Below are positions 7,262 through 16,700 of a stretch of 21,971 bases of DNA, in pieces. The translations under genes were made by a program, and so were the position numbers. Source of the stretch: Scatosoma sp045660265 (GTDB lineage Bacteria > Bacillota > Clostridia > Christensenellales > Borkfalkiaceae); assembly GCA_045660265.1 (NCBI GenBank), contig JAZRDM010000025.1, positions 1 to 21,971 on the forward strand. Direction: 5' to 3'. Under the pieces are notes generated by a model. It did not search any database and was not told where the DNA came from. It worked only from the letters and a program-made list of their open reading frames with translations. Each line of letters opens with the position of its first letter. Position 1 is the first letter of the stretch.

Positions 7262-8932
7262 TTATTTCTTCTCCCAACGTTCTTTGAAGTAGCGTGCCAC
7301 AAGTTTAGGCTGTCTATCTTTTGTAAATACGCCTTTACGGTTTCCGCGAACACGAGTTAAGCCCTGCTTTGTCTTAAAGTCAGCCAAATTCCATACGTGT
7401 TCCCCGATACAATGCTCATATTCGTCGAAGGCTTCGCAATTCGCTTTGATACATTCGTATTGATAATCTTCCGAAAAGCTCTCCGCAGGCAAAGCGTGTA
7501 TGCCTTCTACAGTATCTGCGCCGAACTCCGAAATAACAACGGGCTTTTGGAAAAGCTCCCACCACTTAGACAAAAACCAACGCATATGGTCGGTAATGGC
7601 AGGAATATCGCCGTGGTCTTCATACCAACCATAATAGCGGTTAGCAAATATCACGTCCGAATATTTTGCAGTGAGTGTATCTTCAGGACCGCACACTTCC
7701 ACCACCGTTAAGGGCACATCCCAAACTGTATGCGCATAATCAAATACTTCTTTGAAGTATTCTTCTCCCCTTTTCTCGTTAGAACCTGGTTCATTCCCCA
7801 CGCACATCATCACCACGCAAGGATGATTTTTATCCCTTTCATAAAGCTGCTTGATAAGCTCTTTATGCAGCTGTAAAGTCGTATCATTCACACGGTTTTC
7901 AGCAAAATTGACATCCCACCAATTCATCCCAACCGCAGGAACTTCGTCAATCACCATAAAGCCATATCTATTCGCCAAATCCATAATCTCTTCACTGTAC
8001 GGATAGTGGCTTGTTCTAAAAGAGTTCGCATTGCACCACTTCATACACTCGAAGTTCCGCAAATTCACCGCGGTACTTGCACCTTTCCCTAAAACGAAAA
8101 AGTCCTCGTGCAATCCAAAGCCTTTGAAATATACGGGCTTATCGTTCAAAAGAAATTGCGTTCCGCGAACCTCCACCTTGCGAACACCAAAAGACTCTTC
8201 ATATTTATCCGTTGATGTTTCCACGCAAAGGGTATATAAATGCGGCGTTTCAGGTGACCAAAGACGGGGATTTTTCAATGTAATATTGCCGTCTTTTGTG
8301 ACGGATACTATCTCGCCGTCGCAGTCTAAAACAGTATATACGGCATCCGTCGCATCTCCCGTAATCTTTACGTTTACCTTATGATAATCACCGCCCACCA
8401 CCGTCTTGATTTCAATGTCGTCAATGTGCTTTACAGGACGTGTATAAACCAACACGTCACGATGAATCCCCGTAAAATTATAAAAATCATGATTAATAAT
8501 TTGCTTGCCGTTTTCAATCTTCCCGACAGGCAAAGTAGCAAACGTTAAACGATTGTCGATAATCACGGACAATCTATTATTTTCCATTAAATTGTTCAAT
8601 GGTAAGTCAACAGGAAAATAACCGTTAATTCCTTTACCTATCAACGCACCGTTTAAGTAAACTTCGCATTGATGACTTGGCGCACCGATTCGCAAACGGT
8701 ATTCAAAGCCCTCTCGAATAGGTAAGGAAAATTCTCTTTCAAAAAGGAACTTTCCAACGTGAGCCTTTACCCCTCCATCCGTTGTAATTTCGTTGACGCT
8801 TGCAGGAACCGCCGCATAGTCAAAACCCAAAATGGGGCTACCAGGTACGTATTCATCGTCCACTATCTTATATTTCCACACCCCATTTAAACTGTGTACG
8901 TCCCTATATTTATTCGATTTAGGATATAACAT
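7262..8932 (-). CDS. uidA: GH2 beta-glucuronidase
   Basis: Releases terminal beta-D-glucuronate from glycosides by the retaining GH2 mechanism. The 556 residues show the N-terminal jelly-roll (about 1-165, with EVYLNGALIGK), the Ig-like middle domain (165-255) and the TIM barrel. Acid/base Glu381 lies in GNEP, nucleophile Glu469 in ISEFGADT, and NRYYGWY (431-437) is characteristic of glucuronidases. GNRKGVFTKDRQPK (530-543) carries the N-x-K pair (N531, K533) that in E. coli GUS binds the glucuronate carboxylate, so specificity is well supported. It is shorter than E. coli GUS (603 residues), and the stretch after PAVGMN is about 11 residues shorter, indicating a no-loop type active site. With no signal peptide it should act on imported oligosaccharides. 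AAGGAG precedes the ATG. Confidence 0.93.
   Translation of the reverse strand: MLYPKSNKYRDVHSLNGVWKYKIVDDEYVPGSPILGFDYAAVPASVNEITTDGGVKAHVGKFLFEREFSLPIREGFEYRLRIGAPSHQCEVYLNGALIGKGINGYFPVDLPLNNLMENNRLSVIIDNRLTFATLPVGKIENGKQIINHDFYNFTGIHRDVLVYTRPVKHIDDIEIKTVVGGDYHKVNVKITGDATDAVYTVLDCDGEIVSVTKDGNITLKNPRLWSPETPHLYTLCVETSTDKYEESFGVRKVEVRGTQFLLNDKPVYFKGFGLHEDFFVLGKGASTAVNLRNFECMKWCNANSFRTSHYPYSEEIMDLANRYGFMVIDEVPAVGMNWWDVNFAENRVNDTTLQLHKELIKQLYERDKNHPCVVMMCVGNEPGSNEKRGEEYFKEVFDYAHTVWDVPLTVVEVCGPEDTLTAKYSDVIFANRYYGWYEDHGDIPAITDHMRWFLSKWWELFQKPVVISEFGADTVEGIHALPAESFSEDYQYECIKANCEAFDEYEHCIGEHVWNLADFKTKQGLTRVRGNRKGVFTKDRQPKLVARYFKERWEKK
7268..7275 (-). promoter_or_regulatory. Ribosome binding site fixing the start at 7257
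   Basis: GGGAGAAG on the minus strand spans the end of the glucuronidase gene, ten bases before the ATG at 7257. It argues for the shorter hydrolase reading over the upstream in-frame start at 7353. Confidence 0.7.
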
Positions 8933-8944
8933 ACTCTCTCCTTC

Positions 8945-9961
8945 TCAAACGCCTAATTCCTTCCACAAAAATTGAATTCCCTCGTTAGATAAATCAAACT
9001 CATGTCCTTTTTCGTGAATCTTTATTTGCACAAAATCCAACTCTTTGCCTTTTCTATATTCTTCCAAACGGCGCAATTCTTCCTTTGCCGAATCAATCGA
9101 AAAGGTCGAGTCAGCTTGCCCAAGTTCGATATATAGCTTTCTATCGGCAATCAACAACACCTGCTCGGCGTCCAAGCCGATTTTTGCCTGATTGAAATAC
9201 GTCCAATCGTACAAATATTTCGTCCTATCGTTAAAATAACAAGACGAAAGCGTTGCCTTGATTCGAGTATCTACCGACGCTAAAGCCAAAGCGTACATAC
9301 CGCCATAAGACAGCCCTGCACAACCAATTCTATCCTTGTCGATTTCGGAAAGAGATGAAAAATAATCAACGACTCTTCGCAAACAAAAGACTTCCAAAGC
9401 AACAATACCGCCGCCGATTTGACGCAATTTTTTATCAATCGCCGCCCTATCGTAAGGCTCGCCAAAACGTTCTTGATTCCATATCAAAAGCTGGGGCGCA
9501 AACACCGTCAGTCCCTTTTTGAGCGCTCTGCGAACGAACGCCTTATAATTATCCGAACGAATGCCTTTCGCCCCGATTACTTCAGGCGCGCCCTGCGCTC
9601 CGTGCAAAGCAATCAACAAAGCGTATTTCTCTTCTATTTCCGCTGGCACAAACCACAATCCCGAAAAACGCAAACCGCCGAAAAGAAGGAACTGCAAACG
9701 GTAAATCGTCAGCTCATTCGTCTGTGCCACCACTTTCCTTTCGCAAAGAATTTCTTCTCCGCAAAGCTCGTCGTATTTAGTCAACGGATAGCCCAGCATA
9801 GAGATATACTCTTTTCTCAGAGTTTCCTTATCCAAAGCCGTATAGCGTTCCTTGCGGATTTTTGCACTTCTTTCATACTCAGCAGAAAGGAATTCTTCAA
9901 TACTGTGCAAATATTCTGCTCGTTCAGATAATTTTTCGTCTATATTGTATTCCGTACCCAT
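8945..9961 (-). CDS. Alpha/beta-hydrolase esterase (acetyl-xylan-esterase/dienelactone-hydrolase-like)
   Basis: A 338-residue protein with a helical N-terminal extension (about 1-75, rich in Glu, Lys and Arg) before the hydrolase core. LLIALHGAQG (115-124) is the oxyanion strand, GLSYGG (216-221) holds Ser218, and EKGHEF (317-322) supplies His320; D284 in GQADS is the likely acid. The size and N-terminal extension resemble the large esterase group around Abhydrolase_7 and acetyl-xylan esterases. It has no signal peptide. It starts six bases after the fucosidase stop and has no good Shine-Dalgarno sequence, so translation may rely on reinitiation. It directly precedes the glucuronidase, so it may remove acyl groups that would block glucuronate release; this last point is inference. 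Confidence 0.75.
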   Translation of the reverse strand: MGTEYNIDEKLSERAEYLHSIEEFLSAEYERSAKIRKERYTALDKETLRKEYISMLGYPLTKYDELCGEEILCERKVVAQTNELTIYRLQFLLFGGLRFSGLWFVPAEIEEKYALLIALHGAQGAPEVIGAKGIRSDNYKAFVRRALKKGLTVFAPQLLIWNQERFGEPYDRAAIDKKLRQIGGGIVALEVFCLRRVVDYFSSLSEIDKDRIGCAGLSYGGMYALALASVDTRIKATLSSCYFNDRTKYLYDWTYFNQAKIGLDAEQVLLIADRKLYIELGQADSTFSIDSAKEELRRLEEYRKGKELDFVQIKIHEKGHEFDLSNEGIQFLWKELGV

Positions 9962-9967
9962 AAAAGT

Positions 9968-11161
9968 TTACCAAGTAAGCTCAATCACCAAAGGCTCACC
10001 GCAAAAATCGTCGCAAGGGATATCACAAATAGAAACAAATTCATCTACACAAATGCCTTTTTCATTATAACGATATGGAAGCTTACCCTTTCTTACGCGT
10101 AATGCGCTACCGTTGTTCAGCAACCTTGCCGCCTTTGGAACTTCACTTGACAATCCCTCGTAAATATGTAATGCAGTAGAATCATGTCCTTTACATAAAT
10201 GTAAATAGGTTTTTCCGTTTTTCTTGGTCAAAATACATTCGCTCGCCGATGTGATAAAGGTATGGGAATCACGCTCATGCCCTTCCAACGCACCATCCAT
10301 ACGGTTGTACCAATCCCCTACCTTCCCCAAAACATCCAAAGATTTTTGAGAGAGCTTTCCGTTTGGCAACGGACCGACATTCAAAAGATAGCTACCTCCT
10401 CGCGCCATTATACAATCAATAGATGCCTTTAAATAACGCAAAGAGAAATAGTCTTCATCCGCTCGGTAAGCCCAGCTGTGTTCGCCAATGGATTGACATG
10501 CTTCCGTCATCGTAACGAAACGACCGCCCTCGGGAACGGAGCGTTCAGGGGTGGAAAAATCACCCTTATCATGCCCCCTATCGTTGATTAAAATATCGGG
10601 TTGCAAAGAACGCGCAAATTCATTTAAGGACTTGTCTTCAAACTGAGGTGAAATATCCCAAAACAATGTATAAATTTTTCCGTAATTCGTAAGTAACTCC
10701 CGAATTTGATTTTTCTTGAACTCCAAATAGAGCTCGTCGTTTGCCTGATCGGGATACTTTGCGCGCCATTGATGCGTTGAACGGGGGTTATAGCCGTTTG
10801 GATGATGCCAATCTGGATTAGAATAATAAATAGAAAGCAACATACCGTGTTTTTCGCATGCGTCAGCTACCATTTTAAGTATATCCTTCCCGTACGCCGC
10901 ATTCATAATGTTATAATCGGTATATTTGGTATCCCACAAGCAAAATCCGTCGTGGTGCTTTGCCGTAAAGCAAAGATATTTCATCCCAGCCCTTTTCGCT
11001 GCCAAAACCCATTCTTCGGGGTCAAACTCGATAGGGTTAAATTCCATCGCCTTACGCTCATATTCCTCAAAAGGAATATTATTTTTTGCAAGTATTTGTT
11101 CATGCTGTTCATACACCGAGTACACGCCCCAGTGAATGAACAGCCCCAACTTGTTGTTCAT
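9968..11161 (-). CDS. GH29 alpha-L-fucosidase
   Basis: Predicted retaining exo-alpha-L-fucosidase. With the ATG at 11161 it has 397 residues; an in-frame TTG five codons earlier is less likely because GGAGAAG sits well placed before the ATG. Family landmarks are clear: LFIHWGVYS (7-15), KHHDGFCLWD (68-77), LFWD with nucleophile Asp169 (166-169), TPERSVPEGG (204-213) and LLNVGPLPNG (259-268). The barrel ends near residue 290, followed by about 105 residues of beta-type C-terminal domain. No signal peptide is present, so it works inside the cell on imported oligosaccharides. It is a compact member of the family. Whether it belongs to the relaxed (A) or linkage-restricted (B) subgroup needs alignment. 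Confidence 0.9.
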   Translation of the reverse strand: MNNKLGLFIHWGVYSVYEQHEQILAKNNIPFEEYERKAMEFNPIEFDPEEWVLAAKRAGMKYLCFTAKHHDGFCLWDTKYTDYNIMNAAYGKDILKMVADACEKHGMLLSIYYSNPDWHHPNGYNPRSTHQWRAKYPDQANDELYLEFKKNQIRELLTNYGKIYTLFWDISPQFEDKSLNEFARSLQPDILINDRGHDKGDFSTPERSVPEGGRFVTMTEACQSIGEHSWAYRADEDYFSLRYLKASIDCIMARGGSYLLNVGPLPNGKLSQKSLDVLGKVGDWYNRMDGALEGHERDSHTFITSASECILTKKNGKTYLHLCKGHDSTALHIYEGLSSEVPKAARLLNNGSALRVRKGKLPYRYNEKGICVDEFVSICDIPCDDFCGEPLVIELTW

Positions 11162-11167
11162 GTTTTT

Positions 11168-11174
11168 CTTCTCC
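11168..11174 (-). promoter_or_regulatory. Ribosome binding site fixing the start at 11161
   Basis: GGAGAAG on the minus strand lies six bases before the ATG at 11161. It supports that start over the in-frame TTG at 11176, which would fall on top of this site. Confidence 0.7.
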
Positions 11175-11185
11175 AATAATACCTA

Positions 11186-11728
11186 TTACGCATAAGGAGT
11201 ATGGGTAACATCCCATACCGCGCGCACATACAGATCTTCCGTAAGAAGATACTTACCGCCGCCATATACTTCGCCCGTCTCTACGTTTTCCCACTTAACG
11301 AATCTTGCGTATTGACTAGTCGGCGTAAATACTTGCACTTCAGCATTATATTTTACCGCCGTATAGTACATATATTTCGTTTCGTCGTAAGTCACGTTCG
11401 CGCTCTGAGGCAATAACGCATCGTCTCGATTTAAATGGAAATATACACGATATTCGTTCGGCGTATAAACCGCGGTAACAACAATATCATCGCTCAAACC
11501 GCCAAAATCGACTCTATCCCAAACAATTTGATATCCATCTTGCGCCATAGGAACGGGAATATCGGCAAGCGTTTCGCCGATATTCAGCTCCTTTACGATA
11601 TCTGCTTGCCCATCTTGCCGAAAAGTAACGGTATATGTTGTTTTTTCAGGTTCTTTTTTACAAGCCGTAAGGCAAAACGCAAAGCAGGAAATTAAGCAAA
11701 ATAACAATGCAAATAATCTCTTTTTCAT
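11186..11728 (-). CDS. Small lipoprotein with InlB-type (Listeria-Bacteroides) repeat domain
   Basis: A 180-residue exported protein. The N-terminus is a lipoprotein signal (MKKRLFALLF then LTAC, lipidated Cys23) followed by a Lys/Glu linker. Residues about 32-95 (YTVTF, then GETLADIPVP, DGYQIVWD, ending VVTAVYTPNEY) look like an InlB B-repeat/Flg_new beta-grasp module. A second beta-rich unit ends VKWENVETGEVYGGGKYLLTEDLYVRAVWD in the same style. Such repeats serve as stalks or interaction modules on the surface of Gram-positive bacteria. No catalytic motif is visible. It lies between the DUF4838 lipoprotein and the fucosidase, and the ribosome site is GGAG about 11 bases before the ATG. Role unknown; an accessory glycan-binding or scaffold part is a guess. 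Confidence 0.75.
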   Translation of the reverse strand: MKKRLFALLFCLISCFAFCLTACKKEPEKTTYTVTFRQDGQADIVKELNIGETLADIPVPMAQDGYQIVWDRVDFGGLSDDIVVTAVYTPNEYRVYFHLNRDDALLPQSANVTYDETKYMYYTAVKYNAEVQVFTPTSQYARFVKWENVETGEVYGGGKYLLTEDLYVRAVWDVTHTPYA

Positions 11729-11743
11729 TTTTGTTGTTCTCCG

Positions 11744-13759
11744 TTATTCGTACAAATCGAACTCACTCTTATACATCAAGAAGGTTTGAGAAACGCGATA
11801 ATACGTGATTTTCGTTTGGTCTGCGTAAGAGAAATATTCACGCGCAAACGCATCACGAGTAGATGGATCATAATAAGAAGTATAGTTCTTCAAAATCATC
11901 CCCATGGGATACAAACGCAAACCGCAAAGCTCCATATTGATTCTCTCGTAATCTTCTTCGGTCAGCGTATTCTTCATATTTTCCATCACGTCAAAGGCGA
12001 GATCCACCCTATCCATAAAGCCTTCCAAGAATGCTACGGAATAGTGATCCGCTTCCAAAACATTCCAAGCTTCGTAAACGTGGAAATGATAGCCACGTTC
12101 AATCGTCGCGTCTTTCATCGCATAATACGCCGAAGCATATTCGATTGTATCCAAAACCTTTTGTCCGATTTCCTTGCCAAAGAAGTAGTAATTAAACTCT
12201 TCAATCAGGCGATTGACGTCGCGTTCGGGATTCCAATAAAGCTTAGACGTTAAATATACACGAAGTTTTTCCTGATACAAGTTCTTTTCCTGGTTTGCAC
12301 CTTGCGTCATAACGCTGCTCACATTGATGTCACGATAGAACAGAGCATTCTCTTTCAAGACGTTAAAATTATCCAACCAAAAGAAGAATCCATAATAATT
12401 TACACCGTAATCCCAAATATGGAATTCTTTACAAACGGTTTGCCACCCCTTGATTCTTTCATCAATGGTTTGCTTTTCACAATTAGGGTCATTCAACGGA
12501 TGATAATAACAATGCTGAATGGGCGCTACTTTAACGATGATATTATCACGCGCCGTAATTGTCGCTACGTAGCTACCGTCCGATTGCTTCTTAGCGGGAG
12601 GCGGTTCAGTCGGCTCATACGCAAGCGTTACCAAATACAACTCGCGTTCGGGCGCAACTTCGTCACGCCATTTAAGAAGTTCATCGGAAAGTACGTTCAG
12701 CATTTGAATCAACGTACCGCTGACTGTACCGTATTTTGCATCGCTTTCCACACAGTTCGGGCATACGCATTTCTCCATATGGTCTTCCTGCGCTACGACA
12801 AGGTACTTAATGGTAGGCGCGCTAAGGAACTGTTTTTTCAACTCTTCGAGAATCGTCTTCATAACGCTCTCTTCCATCGTTTCATCAAGCTTGCCATCCT
12901 TGATACCATTAGTCATACAAAGTACCGTAGAATCGTATTTATGATCATACCATTCGGGATGCGTTGCCCAGTAAGTCGCTTTCGGAACAAGCTTGAAAAA
13001 GTTGTGCATCCCGTTAGTTGGACACTCGCTCGCAAAACCGTAACCATACTTCGGATCATTCGCACCATATTCGGATCTAAAACGCATTCTCGTCATAAAG
13101 TCGCCGTAAGCAATAACCGAGTCAGACATATAATTACGAACGGCAAAGGTGGGGATTTCCACAATATCCGATTGATACATATAGAAGGCATCCGCCTTGG
13201 GAACGTGCGTGTATTCCTGCGTCAAGAAACGGATACCGCCGAATTTCTCCAATAAGTCATACACACCATACAGCGTGCCACGCGAAATATCCCCACAAAT
13301 AAAGACGTTGTTTTCAATGGTTTTAATGATAAAGCCATCCGTGTTAAAGGTCGAAAAATCGGCTGTGATTTTCCCTTGTTCTCTCGCCTCGTCAAATAAC
13401 GCCGTATCACCTATGGAAATATACTTTTGGGATAGATTATAAGAAATACTTTGGTCTGTTACAATCGGCATCGCAACGCCCGTAGCCTGCGCAACAAAGC
13501 TCGATAGTTCTTCCGCTGCATATTGTTCGCACTCGTCGGCGTTTTTTGAAATCACAATCGTATAAAGAGCCTGCCCATCCTTTGTAAAATACAGTTTATC
13601 ACTAGATAAGTCCACCCCTTCCATCTCGTCATAGCCCAAATTATTATCGATGCTTACGTCAGGGGGGCTACTCTCATCTTGTTTCTGAGGTTTACACGCA
13701 CTTAAGCACGTAATAGCCGACAGTAAAAGAATCGCCATTAAGCGTAAATATTTTTTCAT
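11744..13759 (-). CDS. DUF4838 / GH67-N-like surface lipoprotein
   Basis: A 671-residue lipoprotein: signal MKKYLRLMAI with lipobox LSAC (Cys22), then a short Ser/Pro/Asp linker. Residues about 60-180 resemble the alpha-glucuronidase GH67 N-terminal domain (YAAEELSSFVAQATG, then SRGTLYGVYDLLEKFGGIRF). Residues about 200-480 match the DUF4838 core as I know it: ATHPEWYD (265-272), CMTNG, a Cys-rich CVCPNC (331-336) and HIWDYGVNYYGFFFWLDNF (447-465). The remainder is helical. DUF4838 proteins are frequent in polysaccharide clusters, but I know of no settled activity; a glycosidase fold is suspected. Being lipid-anchored, it may make the first cut or hold the glycan at the surface before uptake. 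AAGGAG precedes the ATG. Glucuronate-cleaving function would fit the neighbours but is unproven. Confidence 0.8.
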   Translation of the reverse strand: MKKYLRLMAILLLSAITCLSACKPQKQDESSPPDVSIDNNLGYDEMEGVDLSSDKLYFTKDGQALYTIVISKNADECEQYAAEELSSFVAQATGVAMPIVTDQSISYNLSQKYISIGDTALFDEAREQGKITADFSTFNTDGFIIKTIENNVFICGDISRGTLYGVYDLLEKFGGIRFLTQEYTHVPKADAFYMYQSDIVEIPTFAVRNYMSDSVIAYGDFMTRMRFRSEYGANDPKYGYGFASECPTNGMHNFFKLVPKATYWATHPEWYDHKYDSTVLCMTNGIKDGKLDETMEESVMKTILEELKKQFLSAPTIKYLVVAQEDHMEKCVCPNCVESDAKYGTVSGTLIQMLNVLSDELLKWRDEVAPERELYLVTLAYEPTEPPPAKKQSDGSYVATITARDNIIVKVAPIQHCYYHPLNDPNCEKQTIDERIKGWQTVCKEFHIWDYGVNYYGFFFWLDNFNVLKENALFYRDINVSSVMTQGANQEKNLYQEKLRVYLTSKLYWNPERDVNRLIEEFNYYFFGKEIGQKVLDTIEYASAYYAMKDATIERGYHFHVYEAWNVLEADHYSVAFLEGFMDRVDLAFDVMENMKNTLTEEDYERINMELCGLRLYPMGMILKNYTSYYDPSTRDAFAREYFSYADQTKITYYRVSQTFLMYKSEFDLYE

Positions 13760-13763
13760 CTTT

Positions 13764-16700
13764 TTACACTCCTTCTACCGCAAATGAATAAGTAACGATG
13801 GAAACGTTACCATATTCGTCAACAGCATAGTACAATACTTTGAAATTGCCTACTTCCGTAAACGTATAGCTGCGGTCTTGAATCACCGAATACTTGCCGT
13901 TGGGTTTTACAATCATAACGTACAATTCCCACGCACTTGCATCCTGCACAGTAGCGTCGGCAAATGTCACCGTTTGTCCCGCTTGATATTTTTCCGCAGG
14001 CGTACCGTTTACCGTAACAACGGGCGCATCGTATTCCTTAACCGTAATGTAATAGGTTTTTGTCGTCGCGCGGTTATTGCTGTCGGTTGCGCGGTATTCA
14101 ATCTTCCAAACCCCGTAAGCATCCAGCTTGATTTGCGTACTTTCATCACAAGAAATCCCTTGCTTAACGACTCCATAAGGAGCAGTTATTGTCATCAAAA
14201 GCGATTTCGCACCGTTGAGAACGTCGCAAGCAAACGCCGAAGATACAGTATAGATTTCGTTATAGGTTGCCGATTCGTTCAGCATCACTTTATCAAAACC
14301 GATTGCAGGTCCTGTAGCGTCAGTATAAACCTTCGCCACACCATCTTTATCTACGGACGACGCAAACGTCTGGTTCGATACCTGCATAAAACCGACCGAA
14401 CCCTTACCGCCTGCCTGTACTCCTACGACCGAAACGGAAAGTTTTACTCTACCACTCGGGAACCCGTTAAACACATCGGTGTTATATGCCCTGCGCGCGG
14501 TAAAATACTTCGCGCTCGCTTCGTTATAAACGCCGTAGTTTTGGTTGTTGTAAGCGATATAAAAACTCTTTTCGCTGTCCGTAAATAAGCCGCTTATCCC
14601 TGCATTGATACTTACATCGCCGTTCAAGTAAATCTTCATTCGATTTGTCTTGTCCTTTTGGATTTTGAACATAAGTTCTATGTTGGAATTTTCTGCGTCC
14701 GTCAAACGAACTTGCAAATGGTCGAATTGATTTGCCGTTTCGTCTACATTCAGCTTGATGATCAAGTCGTTCGCAACCAAAGCGTTTGGCAAATAAATCG
14801 TCTTATCTTCGGATACAACGAACATTGCACTCATCTTTTCCGGTTTCTTTTCTACCGTAGCATCTATTTCCGCGTCCGTACATAAACTGCCGTCCGCATT
14901 CTTAAACAAGAAATAGTCGGTGGTATATTGCGGCTGTACCACGAAAACGGTAAACTCTTCCACGGTTTCAACGCCATCGCCGATTGCGTAGTATTTAACG
15001 GAAAGTCTTGCGCCAACTGCTTCCGTCACAGAATAACTCATCGTTTCCGTTACGTCAACGCCGTTAACGGTCACTTTCTTTTGCGCGTTAAAGCCTTCCT
15101 GCCCGTACTGCGAATAATCAAGCGCTTGATATGCAGGCAATACGAGCGTAGTACCCACACGTACTGTTTCGGGAACGTCCGAAACCATTACAACGGGATC
15201 CCCTGCTTGCACCTGAATTACAAATTCATTTTCATACGTTCTTTGCAAATAATCAATCGCTTTGACCTTAACAGTTACAACGCCGTATTCGCCTAAGAAA
15301 ATCTCTCTTTCGGAATTAGGAACCACTTGCTTCCCGTTCAAATAGAATGTTTCCTCATAGGAAACAATACCGCTTCCGCCACTAATTGATAAGGTAGGAA
15401 CTTGATAATATTGATGAACAACAGGCTGCGTACCGTCGCTAGATAATTCACAGACGATTTCCGCAACAGTGTTGTAAACCGAAAACTCTACCGTTCTTAC
15501 CACTTCCGCCCCCACGTTATCAACTGCGGAATAAACCGCTTTATATTTCGCCGCCGTCGTGGGAACAAACGAAAGTCCGTTTATAGTTTCTTCCGCTACT
15601 TGATATTCACCGTTCGTTTCCTTATAAAGAGTTAAATTAACATCCAAATATCCGAAAGCAGGGCTAATCGACGTTGCTTTCGGCAAAGCATAGCTCATCC
15701 CCTTCACGCCGTCAGGCAAGATATTCGCATATTGTAAATCTGTCGAAAGACTCATTGTCGGTTTCGCAACGTTCGCCGCATTTACATTTGCACCTGAAAG
15801 GTCCTGTCCTGCGATACTGTTGACAATAACGCCGCCTTCCCCTTTCAAGTTATCGTAAGAAACGCTCATAGTAACTTCGCCCGTTGTAAAGCCATTCCAA
15901 ATATTATTTTCACCAACAATAGTCGGATCGTCGTAATCGAGAACCATTACTTTCGAGCCATTCCCTGCATATTCCACCCAAAGCTGTTTTTCAGCGTAAT
16001 CAAAATAAACCTTAACAAGAGCCTGCGAAAGAGCTTGCCGTCCGTCAAACGTTACGTTTACAACTGTACCGTAACGATCGGTTAAAACCGTACCTGCCGC
16101 CGACGCTTCATTGCTGACCGCCATCAAATGTCCACTGGGAGTACTAGTAAGTACGTAGGAATATCTAAAAGAATTGGGTACACCAGTATCGTTATACGTA
16201 TAACGAATCACTACACTGTTGTCCTTGTCGTAAACGTCGGTCAGTGTTATATATAAATATTGAAAACGTGCTGCGTATTCCGCGCCCAAAATTTGCAAGG
16301 AAAGGATTTCCTTGTCCTTACTAAAGGCGTTCAAATCAATTACGCCATTATACGAGAATTGCGCACCGCTGTTTTTACCGATTATCTTTAAACCGCTACC
16401 AGGAACGGAATAATGCGGAAACTCTACGTTGGGGGTCATTTCTACAATATTGTTATCCGCTTTAATGATACTCGCAGGATTGTAAACACATTCCGCGATA
16501 TAGGTTTTCTCTATCGTTTTACCACCCACGCTCGCCGAATAGGTGATTTGATACTCGCCAAGTGACAGCAAATCACAAACACCATCCGTTACAGGAACTT
16601 CTTGCCCCACGGGACTAATCAAAGTAACGTGCGCTTTTACCCTTTCACCGTTATAAACAGCCGTAGGAACAGGCAACTGTACGCCGTAGCCGTAATACAA

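Noticed and set aside
6583..7353. Longer 256-residue version of the GFSRGG hydrolase starting at 7353
   Set aside because: The extra 32 residues overlap the end of the glucuronidase in another frame, while the ATG at 7257 has its own ribosome site and a four-base gap from the upstream stop.
9968..11176. TTG start at 11176 for the fucosidase
   Set aside because: The TTG would sit on top of the GGAGAAG site that serves the ATG at 11161, and GH29 proteins usually begin close to the LFIHWG strand as the ATG version does.
12302..13255. A 317-codon plus-strand open frame opposite the DUF4838 gene
   Set aside because: It lies wholly antisense to a well-supported lipoprotein gene, its translation is rich in Arg, His and Ile with no recognisable motif, and no ribosome site or operon context supports it.
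13878..14588. A 236-codon plus-strand frame opposite the large modular protein
   Set aside because: Its composition (many Arg, Cys, His) is that of a mirror reading of a beta-rich coding region, and the true gene is continuous on the minus strand.
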